NCBI RefSeq assembly: GCF_017894385.1
Contig: NZ_CP059560.1
Location: forward strand, 3,286,001 to 3,350,000
Direction: 5' to 3'
DNA: 64,000 nt
Source: Aromatoleum petrolei
GTDB taxonomy: Bacteria; Pseudomonadota; Gammaproteobacteria; Burkholderiales; Rhodocyclaceae
Both the position numbers and the translations under genes were made by a program. Position 1 is the first letter of the stretch; each line of letters opens with the position of its first letter. Positions 1-8,376 of this stretch are shown in pieces. Under the pieces are notes generated by a model. It was not told the DNA's origin. It made no database searches and was given only the letters and a program-made list of their open reading frames with translations.

Positions 1-612
1 TGGGGCGCCTTCGCGCTCCTGACTGCACTTTGCGGAATGTGCGCGATCGTCTTTCAGGCCCGCTCCGCGCTCATCGGCTTTGCGGCCTTCTTCGCCGCCT
101 ACCTCGTTCAGCGTCGCCTCGTCTATGCCGGGTTGATCGTGGCAGCGGCCGCGTTGGCGACACTGTCGTTTTCCGGGCTGGACGGTACCTTGCTTGAACG
201 CGGCTTGAGCTTCCGCCTCGATATCTGGCTCGATGCGTTGCGACGTCTGTCGTCCGATTGCAGCATCTGGGTCGGATGCGGCAAGGATGACTATCGTTTT
301 CTCGGGCAGTTCTTCCACGCCCACAGCGCCTACGTTTCGATTCTCTACGAGGGCGGAGCGATCGCCCTGGCGCTTTTCCTCGCACTGGCCGCCGTGTTCT
401 TCGTCACGACTTGGCGGAGCCGTTCGCGCTGGATGCTGGTCGCACTCGTCGGTTGGGCCGGCGTGGCGACGACGACGCCGGGGGTGATCGTGTCGCCGCG
501 CACGCTGTGGGTGTTCTTCTGGATTCCGACGCTGATGGCCGTGCTCGACAGCGGCCGCCCGGCTCTGGAGTCCTACTACCGCGCCCGCGACGCGGTCAGC
601 CGGCGCGGTTGA
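1..612 (+). CDS. waaL: O-antigen ligase family membrane protein, C-terminal part (5' end outside window)
   Basis: The open frame is already running at base 1 (Trp-Gly-Ala before the first Met at 37), so the gene starts upstream and only about the last 203 residues are present. Hydrophobic stretches near both ends flank a soluble loop that contains a His-rich segment, FFHAHSAYVSILYEGG, about 100 residues past that Met. This resembles the periplasmic loop and following helix of WaaL/Wzy-type ligases, which move undecaprenyl-linked O-antigen onto lipid A-core at the outer face of the inner membrane. The neighbours (a kinase-like gene, then msbA) match the waaL-PA4998-msbA order that I recall from Pseudomonas aeruginosa. 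Its end overlaps the convergent downstream gene by 17 bases. A Wzy polymerase is the main alternative. Confidence 0.65.
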   Translation, partial: WGAFALLTALCGMCAIVFQARSALIGFAAFFAAYLVQRRLVYAGLIVAAAALATLSFSGLDGTLLERGLSFRLDIWLDALRRLSSDCSIWVGCGKDDYRFLGQFFHAHSAYVSILYEGGAIALALFLALAAVFFVTTWRSRSRWMLVALVGWAGVATTTPGVIVSPRTLWVFFWIPTLMAVLDSGRPALESYYRARDAVSRRG

Positions 613-1258
613 GGTTTGGCATGCGCGTCATGTGTTCCGGTTCAAGATGGATGCCGGACGCTGCGTTGTAGTGCGCGAGGAAACTGAGCGCACCGGCCTC
701 GTTGATGAGGCGCGTGTCGGCCTTGTAGCGGAACACATGGCGGAAATTGCGCACGCGCTTGTGGCGGCTGATCGGGCTGCACTGCACGCTCATGTCGGAG
801 ACGTCGATCAGGCCGAATTCGCCGTCGGGCATTAAGAGGACGTTGCCTAGGTGCAGCGAGCGGAAGTAGATGCCTTCGTCGTGGAGTTTGGCGATGAAGC
901 CCGCGAGGCGCAGCAGCAGCGCGGCGCGCTCATCGGGGCCCAAGCCGGGGAGCAGGCTGCGGATGGTATCGCCGGGCAGGGGCCAGTAGCGCACCGCGGT
1001 CTTGCGTTCGCTGTCGATGTCGTAGGTGTCGAGCACCTGCGGACAGGGGATGTTGCGCGCGGCGAGCGCTTCGGCGTTGCGCCGGAAGCAGTCCGCCGGC
1101 GGGAAGAACAGCGCCGAGGACAGGAAGCGCTTGCGGCGGAAGAGCTTGAGGAAGGAGCCGTCGGCGAGACGCAGGACCTTTTCGCCGCGCGGGTCGGCCT
1201 CGATGACCGTCGCGCCCTTGCGCAAGGCGGAAAAGGCTTCACGGTTGAGTGGAGTCAC
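596..1258 (-). CDS. WaaP/InaA-type LPS kinase-like protein lacking the catalytic Asp
   Basis: A 220-residue protein with the small kinase fold of LPS core kinases. The catalytic loop reads YFRSLHLGNVLL, with Ser134 where an active kinase has Asp, while the metal-binding LIDVSD motif (DFG position) is kept. It probably belongs to the PA4998 family that sits between waaL and msbA in Pseudomonas. That FRS loop may be a family trait, so I cannot say whether it phosphorylates anything. The start is a GTG without a clear ribosome binding site and is uncertain. It is divergent from msbA and convergent with the O-antigen ligase gene. 'Toluene tolerance protein' is a name sometimes given to such genes and has no support here. 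Confidence 0.7.
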   Translation of the reverse strand: MTPLNREAFSALRKGATVIEADPRGEKVLRLADGSFLKLFRRKRFLSSALFFPPADCFRRNAEALAARNIPCPQVLDTYDIDSERKTAVRYWPLPGDTIRSLLPGLGPDERAALLLRLAGFIAKLHDEGIYFRSLHLGNVLLMPDGEFGLIDVSDMSVQCSPISRHKRVRNFRHVFRYKADTRLINEAGALSFLAHYNAASGIHLEPEHMTRMPNLNRAG

Positions 1259-1362
1259 TGGGCGCTGCCGGAGGAATCAAAGGTACAATTTTAACCCGCA
1301 TGTTGCAGTGCAGGCCGGATTTCGCGGCAGTGCACGAATCCCCTTTCCGGAAGCCCTACAAC

Positions 1363-3171
1363 TTGAAGCGCACCAAAGAAACGCACTCCGCTTCCAGCCT
1401 CAAGATCTATTTCCGTCTGCTGGGCTACGTCCGGCCCTATGTGCCGGCGTTTGCGCTGAGCATCGTCGGCTTCCTGATCTTCGCGTCGTCGCAGCCGATG
1501 TTGGCGGGCATCCTGAAGTATTTCGTCGACGGGCTGTCGAATCCCGATGCGGCGGCCTTCGCCGGCGTGCCGCTGCTTGAATCCCTGCCGCTGATGAAGG
1601 CAGTGCCAGTACTGATTGTGGCGATCGCGGTGTGGCAGGGGTTGGGTTCCTACCTGGGAAACTATTTCCTCGCCAAGGTTTCGCTGGGCCTCGTGCAGGA
1701 CTTGCGGCTGGCGCTGTTCGACAGCTTGTTGCGACTGCCCAACCGCTATTTCGATGAGACCAACTCCGGGCACCTGATCTCGCGCATCACCTTCAACGTG
1801 ACGATGGTGACCGGCGCGGCCACCGACGCGATCAAGGTCGTAATCCGCGAGGGGCTCACGATCGTGTTCCTGTTCGGTTACCTGCTGTGGATGAACTGGA
1901 AGCTCACCCTGGTGATGCTCGCGATCCTGCCGGTGATCGGGCTGATGGTGACGAGCGCGAGCCGCAAGTTCCGCAAGCAGAGCAAGAAGATCCAGGCGGC
2001 GATGGGCGACGTCACGCACGTCGCGTCCGAGACCATCCAGGGCTACCGCGTGGTGCGCAGCTTCGGCGGCGAGGCTTACGAGTCGCGGCGCTTCCGCGCG
2101 GCCAGCGAGGACAACACGCGCAAGCAACTCAGGATGGTGAAGACCGGCGCGACCTATACCCCGATGCTGCAGCTGGTGAGCTACACGGCAATGTCGGTGC
2201 TGCTGTTCCTCGTGCTGTGGCTGCGCGGCGACGCGTCGGCGGGCGACCTCGTCGCCTACATCACCGCGGCAGGGCTGCTGCCCAAGCCGATCCGGCAGCT
2301 GTCGGAAGTGAGCTCGACGATCCAGAAGGGCGTCGCCGGGGCCGAGAGCATCTTCGAGCAGCTCGACACGCCGCCCGAGGAGGACCGCGGCACGGTCGAA
2401 CGCGAGCGGGTCAGCGGGCGGCTGGAGGTGTGCGACCTCAGCTTCCGCTATCCGGGCAGTGATCGGGTGGTCCTTGACGGCATCGACTTCGCCGTCGAGC
2501 CGGGGCAGATGGTCGCGCTGGTGGGGCGCTCCGGCAGTGGCAAGTCCACGCTCGCGAACCTGATCCCGCGCTTCTACCATCACGAAAGCGGGCGGATCCT
2601 GCTCGACGGCGTGGACGTCGAGGACTACACGCTGATGAATCTGCGCCGCCACATCGCGCTCGTGACGCAGCAGGTGACGCTCTTCAACGACACGGTCGCG
2701 AACAACATCGCCTACGGCGACCTCGCCGGGGCGCCGCGCGAGGCCGTCGAGCGCGCCGCGCAGGCGGCCTTTGCGGCGGAGTTCATCGAACGCCTGCCGC
2801 AGGGTTACGATACCGAGATCGGCGAGAACGGGGTGATGCTGTCGGGTGGCCAGCGCCAGCGTCTGGCGATCGCACGCGCACTGCTGAAGGATGCCCCAGT
2901 CCTGATCCTCGACGAAGCGACCTCGGCGCTCGATACCGAGTCCGAACGCCACATCCAGGCAGCGCTCGACCGCGTGATGGCGGGACGGACGACGCTGGTG
3001 ATCGCACACCGGCTGTCGACGATCGAGAAGGCCGACGTGATCATGGTCATGGAGCAGGGGCGCATTGTCGAGCGCGGTTCGCATGCCGAACTGCTCGCGC
3101 ACGATGGCGCGTATGCGCGGCTGCATGCGATGCAGTTCGCGGAGCAGGGTGAAGGGGCGGCCGCCGGTTAA
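1363..3171 (+). CDS. msbA: MsbA, lipid A-core flippase (ABC transporter, fused permease and ATPase)
   Basis: MsbA flips lipid A-core from the inner to the outer leaflet of the inner membrane, using ATP. From the chosen start it has 602 residues (E. coli MsbA has 582): an exporter-type transmembrane half (about 30-330) and a nucleotide-binding domain with Walker A GRSGSGKST (388-396), LSGGQ (from 493), and Walker B with DEATSALD (from about 514). I chose TTG at 1363 because GGAAG lies nine bases upstream. The in-frame ATGs at 1249 and 1300 have no ribosome binding site, and the first overlaps the divergent gene. The position next to O-antigen ligase and the LPS core operon fits. Substrate assignment rests on family and context. 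Confidence 0.9.
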   Translation: MKRTKETHSASSLKIYFRLLGYVRPYVPAFALSIVGFLIFASSQPMLAGILKYFVDGLSNPDAAAFAGVPLLESLPLMKAVPVLIVAIAVWQGLGSYLGNYFLAKVSLGLVQDLRLALFDSLLRLPNRYFDETNSGHLISRITFNVTMVTGAATDAIKVVIREGLTIVFLFGYLLWMNWKLTLVMLAILPVIGLMVTSASRKFRKQSKKIQAAMGDVTHVASETIQGYRVVRSFGGEAYESRRFRAASEDNTRKQLRMVKTGATYTPMLQLVSYTAMSVLLFLVLWLRGDASAGDLVAYITAAGLLPKPIRQLSEVSSTIQKGVAGAESIFEQLDTPPEEDRGTVERERVSGRLEVCDLSFRYPGSDRVVLDGIDFAVEPGQMVALVGRSGSGKSTLANLIPRFYHHESGRILLDGVDVEDYTLMNLRRHIALVTQQVTLFNDTVANNIAYGDLAGAPREAVERAAQAAFAAEFIERLPQGYDTEIGENGVMLSGGQRQRLAIARALLKDAPVLILDEATSALDTESERHIQAALDRVMAGRTTLVIAHRLSTIEKADVIMVMEQGRIVERGSHAELLAHDGAYARLHAMQFAEQGEGAAAG

Positions 3172-3294
3172 GGTCGCCGCGTTCTGTTAAGGCGGGAGGC
3201 GCGCGGCAGATCCCGCCGGTCGTAGCCGGGTTGTCCCGGCGTGCCTGTTCGTCGGCCGCGTGGCGGGATGCGCCGTGCTACTCCCGCCCTACGT

Positions 3295-5349
3295 TCATTG
3301 GGCGGCGCGGCGGTTGTCGTACATCATGAAGCGCGAGGTTTCGTGCAGCCCCCGCGCGAGCGCCGCGAGGCGGGCAAATTCCTCGGGGTGGGCGTCGGCG
3401 ACGTTGTCGGTCGGGGTCTTCGACGCGAGGTCGTGCATGGTCGCCTTGCTGCCGTCGTGGTTCATCTGCACAAGGAAACTGCGTGTGACGGCACCGATCA
3501 GCGGAAAGGCGCCTTCGCGCAGGATCACGTGCACGGCGCGCTCGCCCTCGGGGGCGGGGAGCTGCAGGTCGCGGCCGAGTGCGCCGTTGCGGTACTCGAC
3601 GCCGAGCAGCCCGGCGATGGTCGGCAGCAGGTCGACGAGGCTCGCGGCTTCCTCGAAGACGCGCGGTTTCAGCAGCTTGGGCGCGTAGATCACCGCGGGG
3701 ACGTGGGTGCTCTCGAGGTTCAACTGCTCGAACGCGGGCGGCATGAAGGGCAGGCGGCTGATGCGGCCGTTGTGGTCGCCGAAGAGCACGAAGATGGTGT
3801 TGTCGAACCAGCCGTCGCGCTTGGCGATCTCCATCAGGCGGCCGATGTTGTGATCCAGCAAGCGCACTGCGTTGTACTGGTCGACGTCCTGGAAGCTGGC
3901 GTCCTGCACTGCCTGCAGCGAGGGCTTGCGGATCTCGAAGCCCTCGTTGTCGGCGGGAATGGTGTAGGGGCGGTGATTGCCGGCGGTCTGGAGGTAGGCG
4001 AAGAAGGGGCGTTTCTTCGCGTCGTCCTTCAGCAGCGCGCTGCTCTCGCGGAATAGGTTGAGGTCGGAGATCCCCCACACGTCGTCGTTGGGTGACTTCC
4101 ACGCGCCTTCCTCGAAAAGTTCGATGCCGTCGATGCTGCTCTGGATCAGCGCGTTCATGTTGGCCCAGCCGGCGCTGCCGCCGATCGCGTACACCTTGCG
4201 ATGTTCCTTTAGCGCGTTGATGAGCGTGTGCTGGTTGCTGATGAAGGGGTTGCGCGTCGCGCTCTCGGCGCGGGCGGCGTCGGGGATGCCGGTGATGCTG
4301 GCCCACACGGTCTTGGCGGTGCCGGAGACCGGGACGTGGAAGTTGCGGAACAGCCAGCCGTCGCGCGCGATTGCGTCGAGGTTGGGCGTCGGGTCGAGCG
4401 GGTTGCCGAAGCTGCCGACGCGGCTCGCGCCGAGCGATTCGAGCATCACGAAGACGACGTTGGGTGCGCGCTGGAATTGCAGCCTGTGCGGCTGGGGGCC
4501 GATGTGGCGCGTGATGTTCAGTTTCTCGGGGTCGGGTTCGGTGACGCCGAGGTAGCGCGTCATCAGCTCGTAGTGCTTGGCGACTTGGGCGCGGTCGAAG
4601 GTTTCCTGCGGGGTGCGGATGGTGTCGTAGATGAAGATCACCGGGTTCAGGCCCAGCGCGCCGACCGCCGAGTTGCCGGACACGAAGGCGTCGCTCCAGC
4701 GCAGCGGGACGGGGTTCGAGGGGTTGATGCTGGTGACGCGGCCGATCAGGCCCAGCAAGGTCAGGATCGCCAGCGCGAACGCGCCGACGGCCGCACGCGA
4801 GAAGGTCGGATTGATCCGTGCCGGCCGGTCGAGCAGTCGGCGTTCGAGACGGATCGCGGCCCACAGCACGAGGAGCGAGGCCGCGAGCCAGCCGGCGGTG
4901 ATCTTCAGCACCGGGTAGCTCTGCCACAGCATGCCTGCCGAGATGTCCTTATTGCCGAGGAAGCGCAGGATGGTCGAATTGACGCGCAGGCCGAGGTAGT
5001 CGTAGTGGCCGAAGTCGAGCACGTAGATGAGCAGCACCACGAACACCGCGAGGGCCAGGTACAGGCGCGACAGCCCGCGCACGAGGCTGCAACGTACGAG
5101 GTTCGCGCGTGGCAGGAAGGCCAGCAGCGCGACCGGCAGCATCATCAGGATCGCCAGGCGCAGATCGAAGCGCAGGCCGATGCCGACGGCCTCGACGATG
5201 CGCTCGCTGTCGATGTTGCCCATCGCGTCGAAGTCCGCGAAGCCGGCGAGGAAGGCGCCGCGCAGCAGCGCGAAGACGGCGAAGAGCAGGGCGGTGCCGC
5301 CGAGCAGGTAGCGCACGCGGCGGGACTGGAGCCAATCGGTCAGGAGCAT
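3295..5349 (-). CDS. LTA synthase-like sulfatase-fold membrane transferase
   Basis: A 684-residue protein with about five N-terminal membrane helices (within residues 10-210) followed by a large periplasmic alkaline-phosphatase/sulfatase-fold domain. Visible active-site pieces are the metal-ligand Glu in FVMLESLG, SGTAKT with probable nucleophile Thr344, and the FGDHNG metal site. Relatives are LtaS (phosphoglycerol transfer) and the EptA-type phosphoethanolamine transferases. It is the last gene of the LPS inner-core operon, 24 bases after a kinase gene. The likely job is adding phosphoglycerol or phosphoethanolamine to LPS or a periplasmic glycan, which is inference from context. A Gram-negative of this kind should have no lipoteichoic acid, so the family name should not be taken as function. 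Confidence 0.8.
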   Translation of the reverse strand: MLLTDWLQSRRVRYLLGGTALLFAVFALLRGAFLAGFADFDAMGNIDSERIVEAVGIGLRFDLRLAILMMLPVALLAFLPRANLVRCSLVRGLSRLYLALAVFVVLLIYVLDFGHYDYLGLRVNSTILRFLGNKDISAGMLWQSYPVLKITAGWLAASLLVLWAAIRLERRLLDRPARINPTFSRAAVGAFALAILTLLGLIGRVTSINPSNPVPLRWSDAFVSGNSAVGALGLNPVIFIYDTIRTPQETFDRAQVAKHYELMTRYLGVTEPDPEKLNITRHIGPQPHRLQFQRAPNVVFVMLESLGASRVGSFGNPLDPTPNLDAIARDGWLFRNFHVPVSGTAKTVWASITGIPDAARAESATRNPFISNQHTLINALKEHRKVYAIGGSAGWANMNALIQSSIDGIELFEEGAWKSPNDDVWGISDLNLFRESSALLKDDAKKRPFFAYLQTAGNHRPYTIPADNEGFEIRKPSLQAVQDASFQDVDQYNAVRLLDHNIGRLMEIAKRDGWFDNTIFVLFGDHNGRISRLPFMPPAFEQLNLESTHVPAVIYAPKLLKPRVFEEAASLVDLLPTIAGLLGVEYRNGALGRDLQLPAPEGERAVHVILREGAFPLIGAVTRSFLVQMNHDGSKATMHDLASKTPTDNVADAHPEEFARLAALARGLHETSRFMMYDNRRAAQ

Positions 5350-5373
5350 GGGTGTTCGCGGGTCAAAGTGCGC

Positions 5374-6834
5374 TCAGGGGCGGCCGGGCAGCATCGCGGC
5401 GAGCCAGCGATGGAGTGGCGTATCCGCGGGCCAGTTGCGCAGGAAGCGGGCGCGATCGCGGCGCCAGGCACGGTGGAAGCCGACGATTGTAGCGTGCTGA
5501 CGGGCGGCATCAAGGTCGATCAGCAGGGCCTTGTTGCCGTCCCACAGCAGGTTGGTGGCCTTCAGATCACCATGGCTTATGCGCTCCCGATACAGGGTGT
5601 CGAAGAGCGTCTTGAGGGACGCGGCTTCCGCGGGGGCGGGCTCCTCGTCGGCACGCAGGTGCGTGAGCATGTCGGGGCCGCCGCAGTATTCGGTGACGAG
5701 CCAGGCGCGGGCGCGCAGCGGGCCCCAACGCTCCTCGATCAGCGCCAGCGGCCTGGGGGTGGGGATGCCGAACAGCGCGAGTCGGTGCCCTTCACGCCAC
5801 GAGTGCCAGGCACGCGTGGGGCGCCAGGCGCGCGAGAGCGCGTGACCGAAGTGTTTGAGGTTGTAGCGCTTGATGACGAAGCGGCGCTCGCCGAGTTCGA
5901 CGAGCGAGACGGTGCAGGTGTTGCCGCGCTTGAGCGGGTGGCCGGTTTCGACCCAGTGGTCGGGGTCGGCGAGCAGCGGGGCGAGGGCGTCGGCCTCCGT
6001 GCGCACGACCGCCTCGAAGCGGTGCAGGCTGCGATGCACGCGGAAGAGCGTGCAGTCGCGCCCGGTCTTGGCGAGGTAGTCGCGCAAGCGCCAGGCGCGT
6101 TCGTGGCGCAGTGCGCGGGCGAGCACGGCCGCGTCGAGACTCTGCGCGCCGCCGTCGCGGTAGGCGGCGAGCAGTGGCGCGATCGCGCCATCCCAGGCGC
6201 GCGGCAACTGCGCGATCAGCATCGCGAGGTCGCGCGCGGCAGGCTTCGCGGCGAGCGGGGCGGGGGCAGTTGTCACGGCGTCGCCGTCGATGATGTAAAG
6301 ATGCCCGTTGTGCAGCAGGAAATTGCCGAAATGCAGGTCGTCGTGGGCGAGCCCGGCGCGGTGCAGCCGGCCGAGCAGGCGGAAGGCCGGCACGAGCAAC
6401 TCGCATGCATCGACGTCGCCGGGTAGGCGGTCGGCGAGGGGACGCCAGTGTTCGAGCAGCGTCGTCGCGCCGTCGAGGAACTCGGTCGTGAGCAGGTGGC
6501 CGCCGCCGGGCAGCGCGGCCGCGGCGATGAGGGCCGGGGTCGGAATGCCGGCCGCGGCGAGTGCCGCGATGCCCTGGCGTTCGCGTTCGGCGCGGCGGGC
6601 GCTGTTCTTGTCGATGAAGAGCTTGGCGAGCACGCGCCGTCCGTCCAGCAGGCTGTCGCCGACGACGCGCCTGCCGGGCAGCACGCGCAGCAGGCGGTTC
6701 ATGACGAGTTCACGACCGTCGGTGAGGGCGACGCGGAAGGGCACGGCGGGGGCGCGCCCGGCTGCGCGCAGCGTGGCCGCGTCCGCGAGCGGAACGTCAG
6801 CCGCGGTTCGCGCAGATTGAAGACGGTCGGTCAT
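5374..6834 (-). CDS. Bidomain LPS core kinase (two kinase folds in one chain)
   Basis: A 486-residue protein with two successive WaaP/InaA-like kinase folds. The first (about 1-235) has catalytic loop HDDLHFGNFLL with Asp166, then IIDGDAV. The second (about 290-486) has HGDLKATNLLW with Asp423, then LIDLDAAR. Both keep the catalytic Asp, Asn and metal-binding Asp. The size and position match the ~474-residue kinase gene (PA5006) that I recall at the end of the Pseudomonas core cluster. The start ATG overlaps the stop of the upstream kinase gene by four bases (ATGA). The probable role is phosphorylating heptose or other core sugars in the cytoplasm. The substrate of either domain is unknown. 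Confidence 0.75.
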   Translation of the reverse strand: MTDRLQSARTAADVPLADAATLRAAGRAPAVPFRVALTDGRELVMNRLLRVLPGRRVVGDSLLDGRRVLAKLFIDKNSARRAERERQGIAALAAAGIPTPALIAAAALPGGGHLLTTEFLDGATTLLEHWRPLADRLPGDVDACELLVPAFRLLGRLHRAGLAHDDLHFGNFLLHNGHLYIIDGDAVTTAPAPLAAKPAARDLAMLIAQLPRAWDGAIAPLLAAYRDGGAQSLDAAVLARALRHERAWRLRDYLAKTGRDCTLFRVHRSLHRFEAVVRTEADALAPLLADPDHWVETGHPLKRGNTCTVSLVELGERRFVIKRYNLKHFGHALSRAWRPTRAWHSWREGHRLALFGIPTPRPLALIEERWGPLRARAWLVTEYCGGPDMLTHLRADEEPAPAEAASLKTLFDTLYRERISHGDLKATNLLWDGNKALLIDLDAARQHATIVGFHRAWRRDRARFLRNWPADTPLHRWLAAMLPGRP

Positions 6835-7604
6835 CGGCGGGCGGCCTTGCGATGGCGGCGGCGCAGGATATGGTCTGCGAGGCGTGTGGCGGCATCGTCG
6901 AGGGAGTCGCGGCCCAGGTAGCGCAGCAGGAAGCGCAGTCGCTCGGTGGCCGCCGGTCCTCTGGTGTGGCGGTTCAGTGCGTCGAGGTCGCGTGCGCGGT
7001 CGCGGGTGCCGAGGACGATGCGGCGCGTCTTTTCGAGGTCGATCAGGCGTGCCGTGGCGCGGCCCCCGTCGACACGCACGAAGAGGTGCTTGGGATACAG
7101 GCAATTGTGCAGGTGGCCCGCGCCGTGCAGCGTGCGCGCGAGGCCGGCGACGGCGTCGACGATCGCGCGGCGGGTCGCGCGCGGCAGCGCCGGCCATTCG
7201 GCGAGCCAGCGGTCGAGCGGCTTGTGGTCGTCGAGCGCCCGCGTGACGAGCAGCGCACAGACCTTGCCGGCGATGCGGCGCTGGCCGAAGAATACCGCTT
7301 CGAGCGCCGGTACGTCGTCGTGCTGGTAGCGGCGGATGTTGCGGAATTCGCGCGCGAAAGTGGCTTCGCCGAGTGGGTGGCGCAGGCTGCGGCTGAGGTG
7401 GTCGATCTGGCGCTTGAGGTAGAAGGCCTGCACCGCGCCGTTGGCGTCCGCGAGCTCCAGGCGGCTCACGCTGCTCCAGCCGCCGCGGCCTGTGTTGGGG
7501 GCATCCACGTGGTCAAGTTCGAGCGCCCACAGCGCGTCGAAGCGGTCGAGGCCGTGCTGCGCAAAGAGCGCGCGCGCGGAATCGGCGAGGAAGTCGTCCT
7601 TCAC
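6831..7604 (-). CDS. WaaP-family LPS core kinase-like protein, catalytic Asp replaced by Cys
   Basis: A 257-residue protein of the LPS kinase fold. The catalytic loop reads HNCLYPKHLFV, with Cys168 where Asp is expected. The later LIDLEKTR motif keeps the metal-site Asp but has no DFG-like triplet. An N-terminal nucleotide-binding lobe with the expected Lys (FYLKRQ) is present. The place between two other kinase genes matches the PA5007/WapQ-like position in Pseudomonas. From memory this HNC/HxC loop also occurs in homologues, so it may be a family feature rather than damage. GTG start, one base after the upstream stop, with AAGGA about ten bases before it. Activity is uncertain. Confidence 0.72.
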   Translation of the reverse strand: MKDDFLADSARALFAQHGLDRFDALWALELDHVDAPNTGRGGWSSVSRLELADANGAVQAFYLKRQIDHLSRSLRHPLGEATFAREFRNIRRYQHDDVPALEAVFFGQRRIAGKVCALLVTRALDDHKPLDRWLAEWPALPRATRRAIVDAVAGLARTLHGAGHLHNCLYPKHLFVRVDGGRATARLIDLEKTRRIVLGTRDRARDLDALNRHTRGPAATERLRFLLRYLGRDSLDDAATRLADHILRRRHRKAARR

Positions 7605-7605
7605 C

Positions 7606-8376
7606 TTACTCGCGTCCTTCGAAGAAGGCGGTGATGCGCCGGATGCGAGCCTTGTCGGTCGCGTCGAGACGGCGTTTGTCGGCGTAGTCGAGGTAGAAGC
7701 GCAGGCGCTGCGTGCGCGTGAGGTGATATTTGGCGACCTTGTCGAGGCAGGCGAGGTCCTTGATCACACGGTAGGCGAGAAAGGGGCCCCACCAGAAGGT
7801 GCCGCCTGGGCAGTCGATGAGGAAAAGACGTGGTTGATTGCCGCCGCTGCCTTCATCGACGAGCAGGTTCCGCCACTTCAGGTCGTTGTGCGCGAAGCTG
7901 TGCGCATGCAGCGTGCGTGTGATGTCCGCGAGCTGCCGCGACACGCCGGCGACCCAGCGGCGGTCCTTGAGGCGTGCGTCGCGGGTATTGGCGAGCCGGG
8001 CGAGGTCGGTCGTGCGCGCCAGCTCGGCGGTGATCATCGCGCCGCGGTCGAAGGCGCCCAGCTTGCGCTCCAGGCCCCAGGCGACGACCGTCGCGGTCGG
8101 AATACCCCAGGCGGCGAAGTGGCGCAGGTTCTGCCATTCCGCCTTCACGCGCGGGCGGCCCAGCCAGCGCCGCAGGTGCTTGCCGGCGCCGTGGTAGCGC
8201 TTGACGTAGTAGTGGCGGCCGGCGACCTCGACCTTCAGCACTTCGGAGAGTGGGTCGCGCGCGACCCGCTGGCCGGTGAGCGCGAACACCGCGTCGAGCG
8301 AGCCGAAGGCGGCGCGCAACGCGGCTTCATTGCCGTTGGTGCGCAGGTAGTCCGCGTTCAGCTTCCAACTGCTCAT
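7606..8376 (-). CDS. LPS core kinase, WaaP/InaA family
   Basis: A 256-residue kinase-fold protein. The catalytic loop HNDLKWRNLLV has Asp165 and the following Asn, and the metal site reads LIDCPGG. The N-terminal lobe carries the ATP-binding Lys in YYVKRYHGAGK. Gene position (directly after waaP) corresponds to the PA5008 gene of the Pseudomonas core cluster. I take the ATG at 8376 because it overlaps the waaP stop by four bases (ATGA), the same junction used along this operon; the frame stays open far upstream but is then antisense-like noise. The probable role is phosphorylating an inner-core sugar; the acceptor is not known from sequence. Confidence 0.75.
   Translation of the reverse strand: MSSWKLNADYLRTNGNEAALRAAFGSLDAVFALTGQRVARDPLSEVLKVEVAGRHYYVKRYHGAGKHLRRWLGRPRVKAEWQNLRHFAAWGIPTATVVAWGLERKLGAFDRGAMITAELARTTDLARLANTRDARLKDRRWVAGVSRQLADITRTLHAHSFAHNDLKWRNLLVDEGSGGNQPRLFLIDCPGGTFWWGPFLAYRVIKDLACLDKVAKYHLTRTQRLRFYLDYADKRRLDATDKARIRRITAFFEGRE

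Noticed and set aside
1291..3126. A 611-codon minus-strand frame opposite msbA.
   Set aside because: Shadow of a gene with clear ABC motifs; His/Arg/Asp-rich composition typical of antisense frames.
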